The notes: a model not told the origin generated them from the letters alone. Numbered from the stretch's first letter, positions 45,466-56,570 are shown. The stretch is DNA of 64,000 bases from Crotalaria pallida (GCA_037953625.1 CM075650.1:9426501-9490500); one strand, 5' to 3'. A program made the numbers and translations.

Positions 45466-47386
45466 GCATGGATTATTTTAATCCCTGCCGACAGTCGCAT
45501 GAGGCATCCATGATCTGGTTAGCGACGGTTTTTTATGCCATAAACTACTTTCCCGACGGTTTCTGTTTTGCAATATTAACAACAAGACTGACAACATATT
45601 GGCGACGATTTTAATCGTCGCAAAGTGGTCAGAATCTAAAATTAATTCAATACACCGTTGTAGTTCACCTGCTTGCAACTCAGCTATTTTGGACCTTCTG
45701 GATCCAATGGTGGAGTCAAAAATACCTAAAGATGTCTATAAGTTGATGAACCAGTGTTAACAAAATTGATTTTATTATGTCTTCACTTATTTATTTTTTT
45801 TTTTAAATTTTAAATACTAACAATGATAATAATACTAACAGCCACAACAACAAAAAAAAATAAATAAATATGACAACGAAAATAATAATGAAAATAACAA
45901 TAATACTAGTGATAAATAACATAACAGTAACAAAAAAAAATAAAAAAAAATAAAATAAAATAAGTAAGCAACAACAATAATAATACTACAAAAAACAACA
46001 ATATTAACAGTACTAATAACAATAACAAAATAATACTAATAAAACTATAAAAGTAGTAGTAAACTTGTTCTTGGATCTTCAAAACAGGAGCCAGAATATA
46101 ACAAAATCAAGCCAACTATCTTCCTTATTTCACACTGGTGGAACCGAAGAAGAAACTTGGATGAAGGAAAAGAGATGAGAAAGAGAGAAGGAACAGAGTA
46201 ATAAATGAGGGAAAGAAATAATGAGAATGGGTGGAGAAAAGTAAGGAGGGAGTGTGCAGAGGAGGGAGAAAAAGAAGGAAGGAGCGTAGCAGAGGAGGGA
46301 GATAAAGAGGGAAAGAATAAAATAAAATAATTGGTGTAAAAATAGAAAGATACTGGTGAGTATTTGTGATAGATAAAAGAGATAAAATTAAAGTTCATAT
46401 TTTTTAGAACATAAACTTCAAAAAATTTTGTATTGGGTTGAAATATTTGTTTTGTATCCCGGTGCATTAGATGCACTAGAATATTTTATTGAAAAAAAAA
46501 CTTTAATCTTTTGTAACTTTCTCAACCGGTGTCTGATTTGGACAAACTATATCATTACAGAAATATATTTTTTCATAGATTTTGAATCTTAAAAAAAAAA
46601 TTGATTAAAAGGAAATTTTTAGAAAAAGTGCTTTTTTCCAAAAGTGATTTTTTTCAAAAAAAAAAGGGTTAAAATTTCAATTTTTACATATTATTTATTT
46701 TTTTTTACTCGCCTTTATTTTTGCTTTTTTTCTTTTTTTTTTATTTTGATTTCGAAAAATGTGGACAAAATTGGGTGTCAACATAAGTAATAAAAACTTC
46801 GAAGTCAACTAATATATATATGAAAAACATAAAAAATACCTAACATAAAAAATAAATTCTACTGGTAAAAAAATTGAAAATCTAACTGCAACATAATAGA
46901 ACATAAACATAAGAGAATAGGACTAATAAATAAATAAAAAATATAACAAATACCTAAACAAAATAATTCTAACTAATAAAACTTTTCTAAATCTTACTAA
47001 TAACTAAACTAATAAAAATATAACTTTAAAATAGATATAAAGTCTAACTAATAAAAAAATCTAATCTCAAATAATAAATAAATAAAAAATCTAGCTAATA
47101 ATTTTCATGTACTAATGCTATAAAAATTATAACAAAATAAAATAAGATTGCAACTAATTACATATACCAGTACATATAACTAAACAAATTAAAATTCGAA
47201 GAATCTAAAAACTTACCTCAAGACTCTGTGATACAGTGCTAAGAAATAAGGTTGATTGTAGGAATATAATTGAATGAAAGAAGGAGTATAAATTTTTAGA
47301 AGGAGGTATGTTGAGAATGGATGCAAATTTATAGGAGGAGGTTAGGTTACTTATACAAAATGCAGGCTGGGGAGGGGAGACCGCAC

Positions 47387-47482
47387 TGCCACGTGGCGCA
47401 ACCAGGGGGTTGCGTCACTGCGGTTGACGCGTTTGGTTGCATCAGCCGCAGTGACGCAACCCCCTGGTTGCGCCACGTGGCA
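47387..47482. repeat. 96-bp G-box hairpin in the right MULE TIR
   Basis: 44-bp arms (47387-47430 and 47439-47482) pair with two mismatches around GTTTGGTT. Same structure as 35961-36056 in inverted orientation, including GCCACGTGGC at both arm tips. Confidence 0.95.
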
Positions 47483-47738
47483 GAGCTGTCGGTTACCTTT
47501 TTTTTTAGTTTTTTATCCGAATGGAATTTGGAGGACGAATGGGGAGCTGACACGTGACACTTTTGGGTTGCGTCAACCCAGATGACGCGTTTGACCTATG
47601 ATTTTGACTTTGACTGCCCCATTTACGTAAATAGTTTCATTGACTGTCCGGTCCTACGTAAATAGTTTTTAAACTACCATTTTTTTGTAAATTGTTTTTA
47701 AAATTACCTCACTTAGGTAAAAAAGCCCCAAAACATAC

Positions 47739-48479
47739 CTACAACTAAAAAATAAGCAGCAGCCAGCACTATTCCACACCGACCCCTCTCTCTCTCTCTT
47801 GCATCTTTTGATAGCCCTCACTCCAAACTCCATAGCCTCCAGCCCTCCACGGTCCACACCTTCTACATACCCACCTTCCCGCCATCACCATACTCCATAG
47901 CTTCCACCGTTCCACGCCTCTCGTAATCGCCAACAGCCCAACACGCACCGTAGCATGGACGGCCATTCACAGCAGCAGTATTATTTATATATTCACAACC
48001 TAGTACCCACTCATGTGCAACGGTGCAAGCCATAAGTCATAGATAAGAACAAATGCAAATAGAATATTATTTATATATAATAATCCATTGCAATTATATG
48101 CAGATACATTAGGAACCAAAATAGCATAGGACCAAATCTTATTCTGCATGATCCCTCATGAACCAAAACCACCGAAAGATTTAATCACGTAGCAAAAAAG
48201 TATGTGAATTTGAGCCTAAGAGGTTTCTAGCTGCTTGAGCGATGTTTTCGCTGACTACTGGGGCAGGAAAAGGTTGAGGAAAAGGGGAAGTAAAAAAGTG
48301 CCAGCTTTTCCGTCTCATGCTAGTCGGAATTTTTCCCTCTCATGCCAGTCGGAAACCAGTCTTCGTCTCTTGGAAGACAGAAATTTAAAACGCACTGATG
48401 ATAATTTTGTTCGTGAAAATACGAAATGGGGATCAAAATTTTGACAATGGGGGCCAAAAAGTAAAACTCAAGGATTATT
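47739..48479. other. Flank of the MULE, no secure gene
   Basis: A CT-rich then CCA-rich stretch (47760-47960) looks like a 5' leader or promoter-proximal sequence of a host gene into which the MULE inserted. A 69-codon frame at 48235-48444 (MSDVFADYWGRKRLRKRGSK) has no known match and overlaps LINE debris, so it is not called a gene. Confidence 0.4.
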
Positions 48480-48650
48480 ACACCATTGAACAAAATCACA
48501 ACATGCCAACCCTGTACAAGACTTATATGAAGCTGCCGGTGTCCCTTGAAAATGGATTCGTTCCTATTCAACCATAAAAACCAAACAGTGACCAACCAGA
48601 ATAATTTCCACAATCGTTGAGTTTCCTCTTTACAACCATTCACCATCATG
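48480..48650 (-). pseudogene. LINE retrotransposon relic, C-terminal region
   Basis: The minus-strand frame contains RLWKLFWLVTVWFLWLNRNE followed by SIFKGH. This matches the W-x-x-W-x-x-RN-x-x-x-F pattern found after the zf-RVT finger near the end of plant L1-type ORF2 proteins. Only about 35 residues are recognisable; the rest of the frame to 48320 is not. Confidence 0.55.
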
Positions 48651-48834
48651 AATTGTGGAGTGCTCCTGACATGTGAGTAACCCCGTCTTACCGTAGAACC
48701 TTGACACTTAACTATATTCTTAGAATGAACTTAAACGTCATGGCTGTCCAAAATTAGCAACTTTCCACATATTACATAAGGTCAAAGGATTGATAACAAA
48801 AACCATATTTACTACTATATTTATACTATTATAT

Positions 48835-48954
48835 AAAGAAAACATTGTATCATAACTAAAAAAAATTAAAAAAAGGTTGGCGTTTATATTGGGTAAAGGC
48901 TAATTTATGCCAGCATCTCTTTAATTATTTTAGTTATGGTATGATGTTTTCTTT
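48835..48954. mobile_element. 120-bp foldback MITE
   Basis: AAAGAAAACATTGTATCATA at the left and AAAGAAAACATCATACCATA as the inverted right end pair over 27 bp with four mismatches. The interior is about 66 bp. Superfamily not assigned. Confidence 0.75.
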
Positions 48955-50776
48955 GTAAAATTCTATACATAGTATAGATGAAGTACTGATACTTCAATTT
49001 GCCTCATATATCCGTATCAGTATCCGATACTTTTCGATATTTCGACGATACGTATCCAATAAAATTCAATAATTAATGAGCAAGTGTCTAACACTACATG
49101 GTTATTGGCCATGAGTGCGTAAGTGATTAATGATTCACGATTTATCAAAAGTACTAATTCGTGCCCGTCAATATTGTCGTATTTTTATGGCTGCTTGACA
49201 TTTATGATGAATTTTAATATTGATATTTTTAAAAAAGTACCAATTCTTTTATTTTTCATTCAAATTAGTTATAATTTTCATTAAATATTTGCTATGTGAA
49301 ACATATAAAATAAAAAGCTTTAAAGAGTAACTATAACTGTGAATATATTTCTTATACTGGTTGGATGAATGATAAATGATAAAAATAAAATAAAATAAAA
49401 ATCATTGTCCTTATTTTTTATGAATGCTTGTGTGTGAACTTGAGTGAGTGTGTGTGTATGTATCACTATGCAACACAAAAAGCAAAAGGCAAATGACTAA
49501 TAAAGGTTAGAATTGGAAATAGTTTGAGTGAGTGTTTGTTTCTTTCGTATATTTTCGCTTATGTTCCTCGGAAAGTAGCTTTTTTAATTTTATTTTTACT
49601 TTAAAAATTTAAATTCTACAAAAATGAATTCAGATATTGATCATTTAAATAAGTATGAAATAACTCAAGGCATTCATAGTTGAGTCTAGAGTCTTGTAAG
49701 GAGTCTTAACAACAGATTTTCTATAATACAGATCTTTTCTTAAAAATCTGACGGAGTCTTAATTTGAGTCCCATATTTGAAAGACACAACTTAAGACTAT
49801 GTGAAACACGATCATTTTTGTCCTTTCTCTATTTTTGTTCTTACTCTACATCACATAAATAATACATAAATAAAGAGTAATAATAATAATAAATAAATAA
49901 TATCAATAAATATTAATAAATTAGTAATAATATTATTATTTTTTAAATAACAAATGATAATATTAATGAAAAAAATATTCTTTAATATATGTTTTTTTTA
50001 CTTTTATTCTTATAAATATTGTATTTTAATGATAAAAAAACAACTTTGAAATTACATTTCTTAAAAATTATTGAAATAAAGTAGAGTGTAAAAATATATG
50101 ATGATATAATCATGATGTTTGAATCTTATGAGTATGGTAATTCATGTTAAAACTCCGTCGGGGATACCCTTAGAAGTCATTTTCATGAATTATATTGTGC
50201 TTCATTGAAATGATTAAAATTTGATATTTCATAGACAAGTGTCCAACACTTCATGGATATTGGAAATGATATTCGGTTTTGTAAAGAATTTTAATCCTCA
50301 CATTTAAATTGAGAAGGTATTTCTTTTTATTATTTTTTATATAGGTCACGTCTTATTATTGTAAGACCACGAGTTTGCCCTACTTAAATTATTTCATCTT
50401 AGGAATTCATATTGCATTATTTTAGGAATTTCAATTTTTTCTCTTTTTATATCAAGCACTTTAATAAAATGTGATGAATGTTGTTATATAACTAGGCTCG
50501 TTAGTGAACCAGGTCAGTCTTATTTTTGAACAGACCTGATCCGACCTAGCCTATTTCCATCCCTTGATATCGTGGGATTCCAGCTTTCTCATTCTCAAAA
50601 GACCTAGTTTTGGCTTTTGCCAGGCCCTAAGGCGAGAAAAGTTGATATGGGGCCTTTAATTTAAAAAATATTATTGAGAAATATTTTTGTCATCTCACAT
50701 TGTGCGTTTGCCACCCGACTGTCGTTACCCTATTCACGACCTTATGACCGTAACCCTGGTCACGACCTTTTAAAAA
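48955..50776. other. AT-rich intergenic sequence, no gene seen
   Basis: Simple-sequence stretches (GTGTGTG near 49440, AATAAT near 49880) and old repeats only. AACTCCGTCGGGGATACCCT at 50150 resembles a DNA-transposon end, but no partner was found. Confidence 0.6.
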
Positions 50777-51224
50777 AATTTTTGATGGATCTGGAACCCT
50801 CGCCAAATCTCTCTTATATTAGGTCACTCAAATTACATTTTTGTTCATCTTTTTATAATTTTTATAACACTTATTGAAATGATTCTTAATAAGATTTCCC
50901 TTATTTTTATTCTTTTGAATTTTTTTAATCCTAAAACTCAAATTATAATCATTACCATATAGTAAGTAAATTGCATTTAATTATTAAGTCTGATATTTGA
51001 ACGTATTCATTGGGGTGAAACTCTGGGCCATTTTTTCTTGCACAATGTGTATGTTATGTGCATTTCCCTTGATTAAAAAATGTGTACTTTGTACACTGCG
51101 AATGTCAAATGAAGAAGCCAAACTCTCGAAGCTGACCTTCATATGTTGTCTGTCCTATGGAAAAGTAGAAATCTTGAAGGGGACCTCATGATATCATTTT
51201 GTCATTAGAACATGTTGTGCCAAC
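50777..51224. repeat. Second copy of the 24803-25736 segment, without the MITE
   Basis: It matches both flanks of the MITE at 24897-25369 and has a single TAATTTTTA at 50856-50864 where the MITE sits in the other copy. A short frame ending AKLSKLTFICCLSYGKVEIL is shared. Confidence 0.95.
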
Positions 51225-51390
51225 GCTCAAATTACATTTTTGTTCATCTTTTTATAATTTTTATAACACTTATTGAAATGATTCTTAATAAGATTTCCCT
51301 TATTTTTATTCTTTTGAATTTTTTTTAATCCTAAAACTCAAATTATAATCATTACCATATAGTAAGTACATTGCATTTAATTATTAAGTC
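51225..51390. repeat. Partial tandem copy of 50829-50990
   Basis: It starts GCTCAAATTACATTTTTGTT and repeats the upstream copy nearly exactly through TTATTAAGTC. It contains another empty TAATTTTTA site (51255-51263). Confidence 0.95.
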
Positions 51391-51422
51391 CCAACTCCCA
51401 TTTGAAGTGTAAAATGACCTAA

Positions 51423-51658
51423 GGCTTTGTTTGGATGGGAGGGAGCTAAGAGGATAGAAAGGAATGGAAGAGAAAAATTTTAATGTTCATTGTTTGGGAG
51501 TAAAGGGTGGAATGGAAAGGAAACCAATTTTTCCAATACTTTCCCTTCCAAACCCTCAAATTTTTTCCCCCCCAATTTGGGAGGTAAAGGGTGGAATGGA
51601 AAGGGAATCCTTATATTTCCATTCCATCCCCTTCCCTTCTAAACTCCCAAACAAAGCC
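51423..51658. mobile_element. Tourist/PIF-Harbinger-like MITE, 236 bp
   Basis: It starts GGCTTTGTTTGGATGGGAGG and its inverted right end starts GGCTTTGTTTGGGAG. It is flanked by TAA on both sides (51420-51422 and 51659-51661). A 3-bp TAA/TTA duplication is typical of PIF-Harbinger elements. The interior contains internal inverted G/A-rich segments. Confidence 0.9.
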
Positions 51659-51700
51659 TAAATAACATTCCCTTTTATTCTTTCCTCCCTGCCGCAAACC

Positions 51701-52021
51701 TTGTCAGTGTCCTACAAACTCCCTTCCATTCCTTTTCTTTGTTTTTTCCGCTGTTCCATATTCCAAACCCTAAAAGCTTCTGCCTCCTTTCTTACTCAAT
51801 TCAACGATTCACATTCGCTGCCCACAGCCATCGCCCACCGCCACCACCCACAACCCCCATCCATTGCACAAAGCCAACGCCGTGCACGACGCCCTCATCC
51901 CCCGGACCACGAAGCGGTCTCACTTCTATCACAACGATTCTGTCTCACCCACCTTAATCTCAGTCAAACGAAAACAAAGTTTAACTCTCTCTTGCTCGCT
52001 CTTACTTTCTATTTTTTTTAA
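51701..52021 (+). other. Possible 5' exon of an unknown gene
   Basis: The pyrimidine-rich stretch with CCAAACCCTAAAAGCTTCTG resembles a plant nuclear gene leader. Two overlapping frames exist: one from 51701, and one from 51739 rich in His/Pro (HRPPPPPTTPIHCTKPT). Neither shows a known domain. No downstream exon was found before the MITE and LTR at 52330. Confidence 0.25.
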
Positions 52022-52329
52022 AAAATAAAAACTGTACAAATCTGTTTACCCATAACCTTGTCAGTGTCATGACAATGTTGAGTGTGAATGAGAATTCAAC
52101 TTTGATTTTGTGGTTGAGGGGAAAATATGTGCAGATAGATGAATGCTCTGTCATTTCTTTGTTTGTTTTAAATGATTCAACTTGAATTAATTCTACAACA
52201 TATAGGGTACCCTGCGAGCTAGTTTTTTTCTTCTTATCTTTTTTCCTCCCAAACACCCATATTTACACAATATTTTTCACAATTATAATAATAATAATAA
52301 TAATTATATGGATAATTTGAAAATAAGTA

Positions 52330-52541
52330 CTTCCTCCGTCCCTAAATATAAGATTCTTTTGAAAGATTTCATGTCCATTAAGAAAGTGGAATAATTTAGT
52401 TAATTAAATTGAAAATGTGAACTTTTGATATGTATTTTCAAAATTACCCCTATTAATATTATTGGGAATCTAAAAAGTGGTAAATAAATAGGGGTGTTTG
52501 TGGAAAAAGGTAATTAATGATCATTGAAAATTAGTAAAGGG
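52330..52541. mobile_element. Stowaway/mariner-type MITE, cut by an LTR
   Basis: The left end CTTCCTCCGTCCCTAAATAT, after TA at 52328-52329, is a Stowaway terminus, and the interior shares words with the MITEs at 34669 and 35155. The right inverted end is absent: at 52542 the sequence changes to TGTAACAGCCCG, a gypsy LTR start. Confidence 0.85.
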
Positions 52542-52948
52542 TGTAACAGCCCGATTTTCGTCACTAAAAAATAACCAACTTTTATTCATTTAGGTGGCAA
52601 AAAATGAGGCCAATTTTTTTTTTTTTTGTAAAGCATTAGTGAGGTATTTGAAACCATTGTTGAAAAGTTCTTGGTGTTCTCAACACCCTTTATCGAAAAC
52701 CGAGTTGTTACTAAAACCAATACTTTTTCGCTTAGGTTTTCAAAAACATTTAGCAGGAAAAATAGTTTGGTTTCAACTCAAAATAGTAATTTTCATAACA
52801 TTGAAAAGACTTAAACGTTTCCCAACGAGTGGTGTTCTTACACGTCTTAGAAATAGGGCCTATTCCAGAATGAGCTGGATTACATCATTGGTTCATCACT
52901 TAGGTAATCCTTGACACAAAATACAAACAACGACTTATCCTAAGTTCA

Positions 52949-53455
52949 CTACTGGCGCTTCTTTCTGTTAAAGACAATCGGGTTCGGCTTTCTTTTCTTT
53001 TCTGCTAGTGCCTTTGTACCGGAGGGTGATGCTGCCACAGTTGTTGATTCTCCTTCGAGACTCGGTTTAAGCTCTACTCCGAACAGCTTCACGGAGTTCT
53101 CCTTAGCTCCATCCTGAGACGGTGGTTTGGTATTGTATCCCAAAAAGGATACACTTCCCAAACACGACCCCGTTGTCAATCCACTCAGCTTGTGCTCTGG
53201 ATCCGCGATCACCATCTGGGTATGTCCCGTCCACACCCATCCATAGCGTGAGGGTTTCCATCCGTTTCCCTGACGAAGCCACGTAGAAGTCTCCAGGCGA
53301 TGCTCCATCTGCTGTTGAGATACCAGCAATACCGATATGCCAACGAACAGGAGAAAGTAAGCGATCCGAACGACGCATCGTCGACGGTGTGAGATTACGA
53401 TAGGCAAGATAATAGGACCATGCAAACACACAACACACGTACAAACACACAACAA
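52949..53455 (-). CDS. Unrecognised 168-aa ORF inside the LTR-like region
   Basis: This is the longest minus-strand frame here. It has a hydrophobic N-terminal stretch (VVRIAYFLLFVGISVLLV), a central part of ordinary composition and a basic C-terminus (AEKKRKPNPIVFNRKKRQ). NSVKLFGVEL resembles the KLFGV repression motif of some plant transcription factors; this is a short match and may be chance. The frame could be a captured host fragment or a by-product in an LTR. A start with support is not evident. Confidence 0.25.
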   Translation of the reverse strand: MLCVCTCVVCLHGPIILPIVISHRRRCVVRIAYFLLFVGISVLLVSQQQMEHRLETSTWLRQGNGWKPSRYGWVWTGHTQMVIADPEHKLSGLTTGSCLGSVSFLGYNTKPPSQDGAKENSVKLFGVELKPSLEGESTTVAASPSGTKALAEKKRKPNPIVFNRKKRQ

Positions 53456-54279
53456 TCAAGTATAATATCATTATCACTATTATTATTTCTTTTCCATTGT
53501 CTTGTCAACTTATTTTCTCTTTCTTTCTTTCTCATTTCCTTTTCATAACTACACTTCTCTTTTCATCCGGTTTTATCTATTCACAACCTTCAATAATTGG
53601 GGAATTTTTAACATATCATCGCAGTATTCATTTCGTTCTCGGCTATCACTCACGTCTACATCTCCTCGGTCATCCACCCAACCTAGTCGGAAGCAAACAG
53701 GAGTACAGGACCTTTACCGTGCGGGCACGACAGCTGTCTCACAAACAATTGGCCCCAGGCCAGGAGGACTCAGCCTCAAATCATATCATATCAATTCATA
53801 TATATACTCAAGGCACACTATCTCAAACTCACAGTGGCAATCAAGATGCCCCACTCCAGTCCCTCTCACTGTTCAAGATTTGCAATCTAGGGGGCAACAG
53901 TATTTTTCTAGTGGGCCCACAGAACTTACCACGACATTGGACCCAGTCCCTACCACGTTCGTATGCCACATGTGGAGTTCGTTCTGCCTAGAAACATACT
54001 CTAGACTTCTTGACGTTTCACCGTCATCATCCTCCCCTAATGCAATCTCCTCCTGAGTATCCGCAGATACCCATGGTTCCTTCCTCTCCACTACTTCGCA
54101 CTCTCATACCTCACCGCATATGTCTTTTAAAGTCTTTTATCTTTTAATTAACCTAAGGTCGGCCCATCCTTCGTGCAACCCTTCAATGAGTCCCGACCAC
54201 TAACTTGGCACAACCTTTCTCTCATCAATTCTCACATAGCACAGAGCTGGGATCACAACAATGAACTCACATATCATTT

Positions 54280-54800
54280 CAAAATCCTTCTCAAAACAAT
54301 CTTTTTACAAACGTTCTCAAAATACCATTTTATAAATTGTCACAAAATATCATTTCGTAAACTTTTTCATAGAAATCCCTTCTCTTAAGCTTTCTCAAAA
54401 TCTAGTTTCATAACTTCTCAAAATCTCTTTTCGCAAAGTTCCTGAAAATCTCTTTTCAAAAATCTTCTCAAAAATCTCCTTTCTCAAGGTTTATAAAAAT
54501 CTCCTTTCAAAACCTTTCACAAAGTTTCATTTCAAAAGCTTTTCTGAAAATATTTTTTTATAATCTTTCTCAAAAATCTCTTTTCAAAAACCTTTCCAAA
54601 AATTTCTTTTCACAACAAATCTTTTTCAAAAATTTCCTTTTACAACTCTTTTGCAAAAATCTCTTTTCACGAATCTTTTTCAAAAATCTCTTTTCAAAAA
54701 CCTTTTTATAAATTTCTTTTCACAAATCTTTTTCAAAAAATTCCTTTCACAACTCTTTTGCAAAAATCCCTTTTTAAAAAACCTATTTCAAAAATCACAT
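54280..54800. repeat. Degenerate TCAAAAATCTCTTTTCA tandem array
   Basis: Words of the type CAAAAATCTCTTTTC, CAAAAATTTCTTTTC and CACAAATCTTTTTC recur about every 15-35 bp. The repeat is low complexity and non-coding, though it opens artificial frames. Confidence 0.8.
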
Positions 54801-56570
54801 TTTTTACTGAGCGCTAATGGAGGAGCATGCTCAACTCAACACTAGTCTCTTTCAAAAACAAAAACAAGGAGCCCAGCTCCACTCAAAACACATCTCGCCT
54901 CTATGACATCATTACTCTTCCCAGCTCTGGCTCGTTCTCGACATTATCATTTGTTTTTTTTTTCAATCTCAATCCTTTATCTCTTTTCAAATCAATCTCT
55001 TATCCTTCACCATTATTCCTTTCTTATTATATCTTTATTTCCATCGACTTACTTATCTCATTTTTATTTTTAGGACGTAACAGACGTCCATCAGCCGTTT
55101 ACTCATTTTAATCAACATAATTAGGCCTAATTAAATAAATAATAAAAGCATGCTATCAACATACACACATCACACAATAACAATGTGGTTTTTGTCACCT
55201 TCGTATAAGTGGCCACACAACACAAACAATTGCCACTTATACTACTGACTCCGAACCACTTAGTTCCGATCTTTGACATGATACGGAACGTCCTAATAAA
55301 TCACCTAACTACCACGGTGTCTTAGGAAAGCTTCTCTCTCACCTGAGGTCCGACGATTAAATGCGTACCATCTCCTCTGATCCTTGTTGCCGCCAGCTGT
55401 CCCAATCCCTCGTCTTTCAAATTCCTCGTACTAAATAAAATACGCTCACATTATTAACTTGTATTAAGAAAATCTTTCTTAGTTTCAAAACACTTTCCGT
55501 TCCTCGTCGGAAGACTTAAAACATAACCGTTTTCTCTTAAACCATTCTAACACTCTCTAATACCTTAAATACTTTCAAAAACCATTTCGAAAACATTTAG
55601 TAAAGTAATTTAAACCATTTAATTTAGTTGCTGGTCCGTTTTCAATCCGGCTTTTTCTCAATTCAATTATTACTTGAAAACTTTACTTTAAATCACTTGT
55701 ACGTATTTTTAAAATTAAGAAACAAGTCCAAACAATTCTGGACAGCGAAGAATCATTTTACAAAATCGCTTTGATAAAACCCCGAAAACATCGTGAAAAC
55801 ACTTTTCGTTTTAAACAACTCTTAAATTTAAAATTAACACTTTAAAACTCAAGTTTTCACCATAAATTAAACTTTGGACAGCCATAAACACAATCCCAAA
55901 AATTCCAAATAAATCAAATCGAATTATTTTAAAAATAATAATTTTCAAAATCAATCACATACTCACACAACAACAAGCAACACAAAATGAATCATTTAAT
56001 TTGATTATAACTCAAACACTTATTCACTTAATTACTTTCTAAACATTTTCATTTTCATAAAACACAAACACTTAGGCATGCATAAATTCACAGACCACAT
56101 TGGACTAAAGATTTAATTCAAGCATATTTATTTTGCTTACTTTAAACAACCTTACTCTTTTCAAAAATTATCAGGTACATTTTATTTCATGCAATTAAAC
56201 TCCCTAAATTTATTTACTCTATATGGCCGAATGACATTAAAGGAAACAATTCAAAGATCACAAATTTAAAACACATAAATCAACTTGGTTTATTTCAAGC
56301 ACTTAAACTCTATTTTCTTTCTCATGCAACAAAGTTATTTACTCTTCATTTCCCTCTCAACCGAATATACATACTCACACATATATTCATTTAAACACAA
56401 TACTTTTCCCAAAATCATTTAATTTATTTATTTCCCTTATTTTTAATTAAAAACCGAATATAAATAAAATATTCATAACACAATTTCAAACATATTAGTT
56501 TAACAAGATTTCACAAAACACATTCATTGTTTTTATGTCACTTCATTGAAAAAGAATCCTAGCCTATTTA

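Larger units (their letters stand above)
43833..46783 (+). mobile_element. Solo LTR of an Ogre/Tat-like gypsy element, 2951 bp
   Basis: It starts TGTCGCGACCGTCCCGGAGG and ends GGGTGTCAACA. It is flanked by a perfect 5-bp duplication TAAGT (43828-43832 and 46784-46788). No second LTR, primer site or coding region lies between, so LTR-LTR recombination removed the rest. The opening (CGCGACCGTCCCGGAGGGCG, then ACGGAGTCGCCACCAA) is like Tat/Ogre-type LTRs; that assignment is from memory of the type. Inside, a unit of about 130 bp recurs at 44320-44450 and 44960-45090 with two weaker copies between. A phased TGACGTCA array sits at 45414-45465. Confidence 0.9.
43200..47215 (-). other. Right MULE arm: AT-rich array forming a probable 5' intron of the transposase
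   Basis: A donor on the minus strand, CTTGAG/GTAAGTTTTT near 47217, and AG acceptors before ATG 43163 (CATGTAG, ACCAG at about 43185-43205) suggest a long 5'-UTR intron. It mirrors the one upstream of the PMD gene. It is filled with AAAATCTAACTAATAAA-like repeats and the nested solo LTR 43833-46783. No other coding frame was seen. Confidence 0.55.
35716..47729. mobile_element. Mutator-like element (MULE) with transposase and PMD gene
   Basis: Long terminal inverted repeats can be followed for about 370 bp (35716-36090 against 47729-47350) and, as shared AT-rich arrays, much further in. The outer edge is GCTTTTTAATCTAAG on the left and GGGGCTTTTTTACCTAAG inverted on the right. Flanks AAAACATAT (35707-35715) and AAAACATAC (47730-47738) match in 8 of 9 bases, the 9-bp duplication expected for Mutator. 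Inside, a PMD gene (+, 37830-40243) and a mudrA-type transposase (-, 43163-40387) converge with 143 bp between stops. Without the nested solo LTR the element is about 9.06 kb. Both genes are damaged, so it is likely no longer autonomous. Confidence 0.95.
52542..56570 (+). mobile_element. Gypsy-type LTR or LTR fragment, right end undefined
   Basis: It begins TGTAACAGCCCGATTTTCG exactly where a MITE is broken. The whole stretch to about 56570 has long T/C-rich non-coding sequence like the 5' LTR at 14483-17258, with no RT, gag or primer site found. The right border and a target duplication could not be identified, so this may be a solo LTR, a truncated element, or more than one element. Confidence 0.5.

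Noticed and set aside
53497..54056. Two overlapping plus-strand frames of 164 and 184 codons
   Set aside because: Ser/Thr/His-rich, in two frames at once, in T/C-rich LTR-like sequence; no motif. Possible but not supportable.
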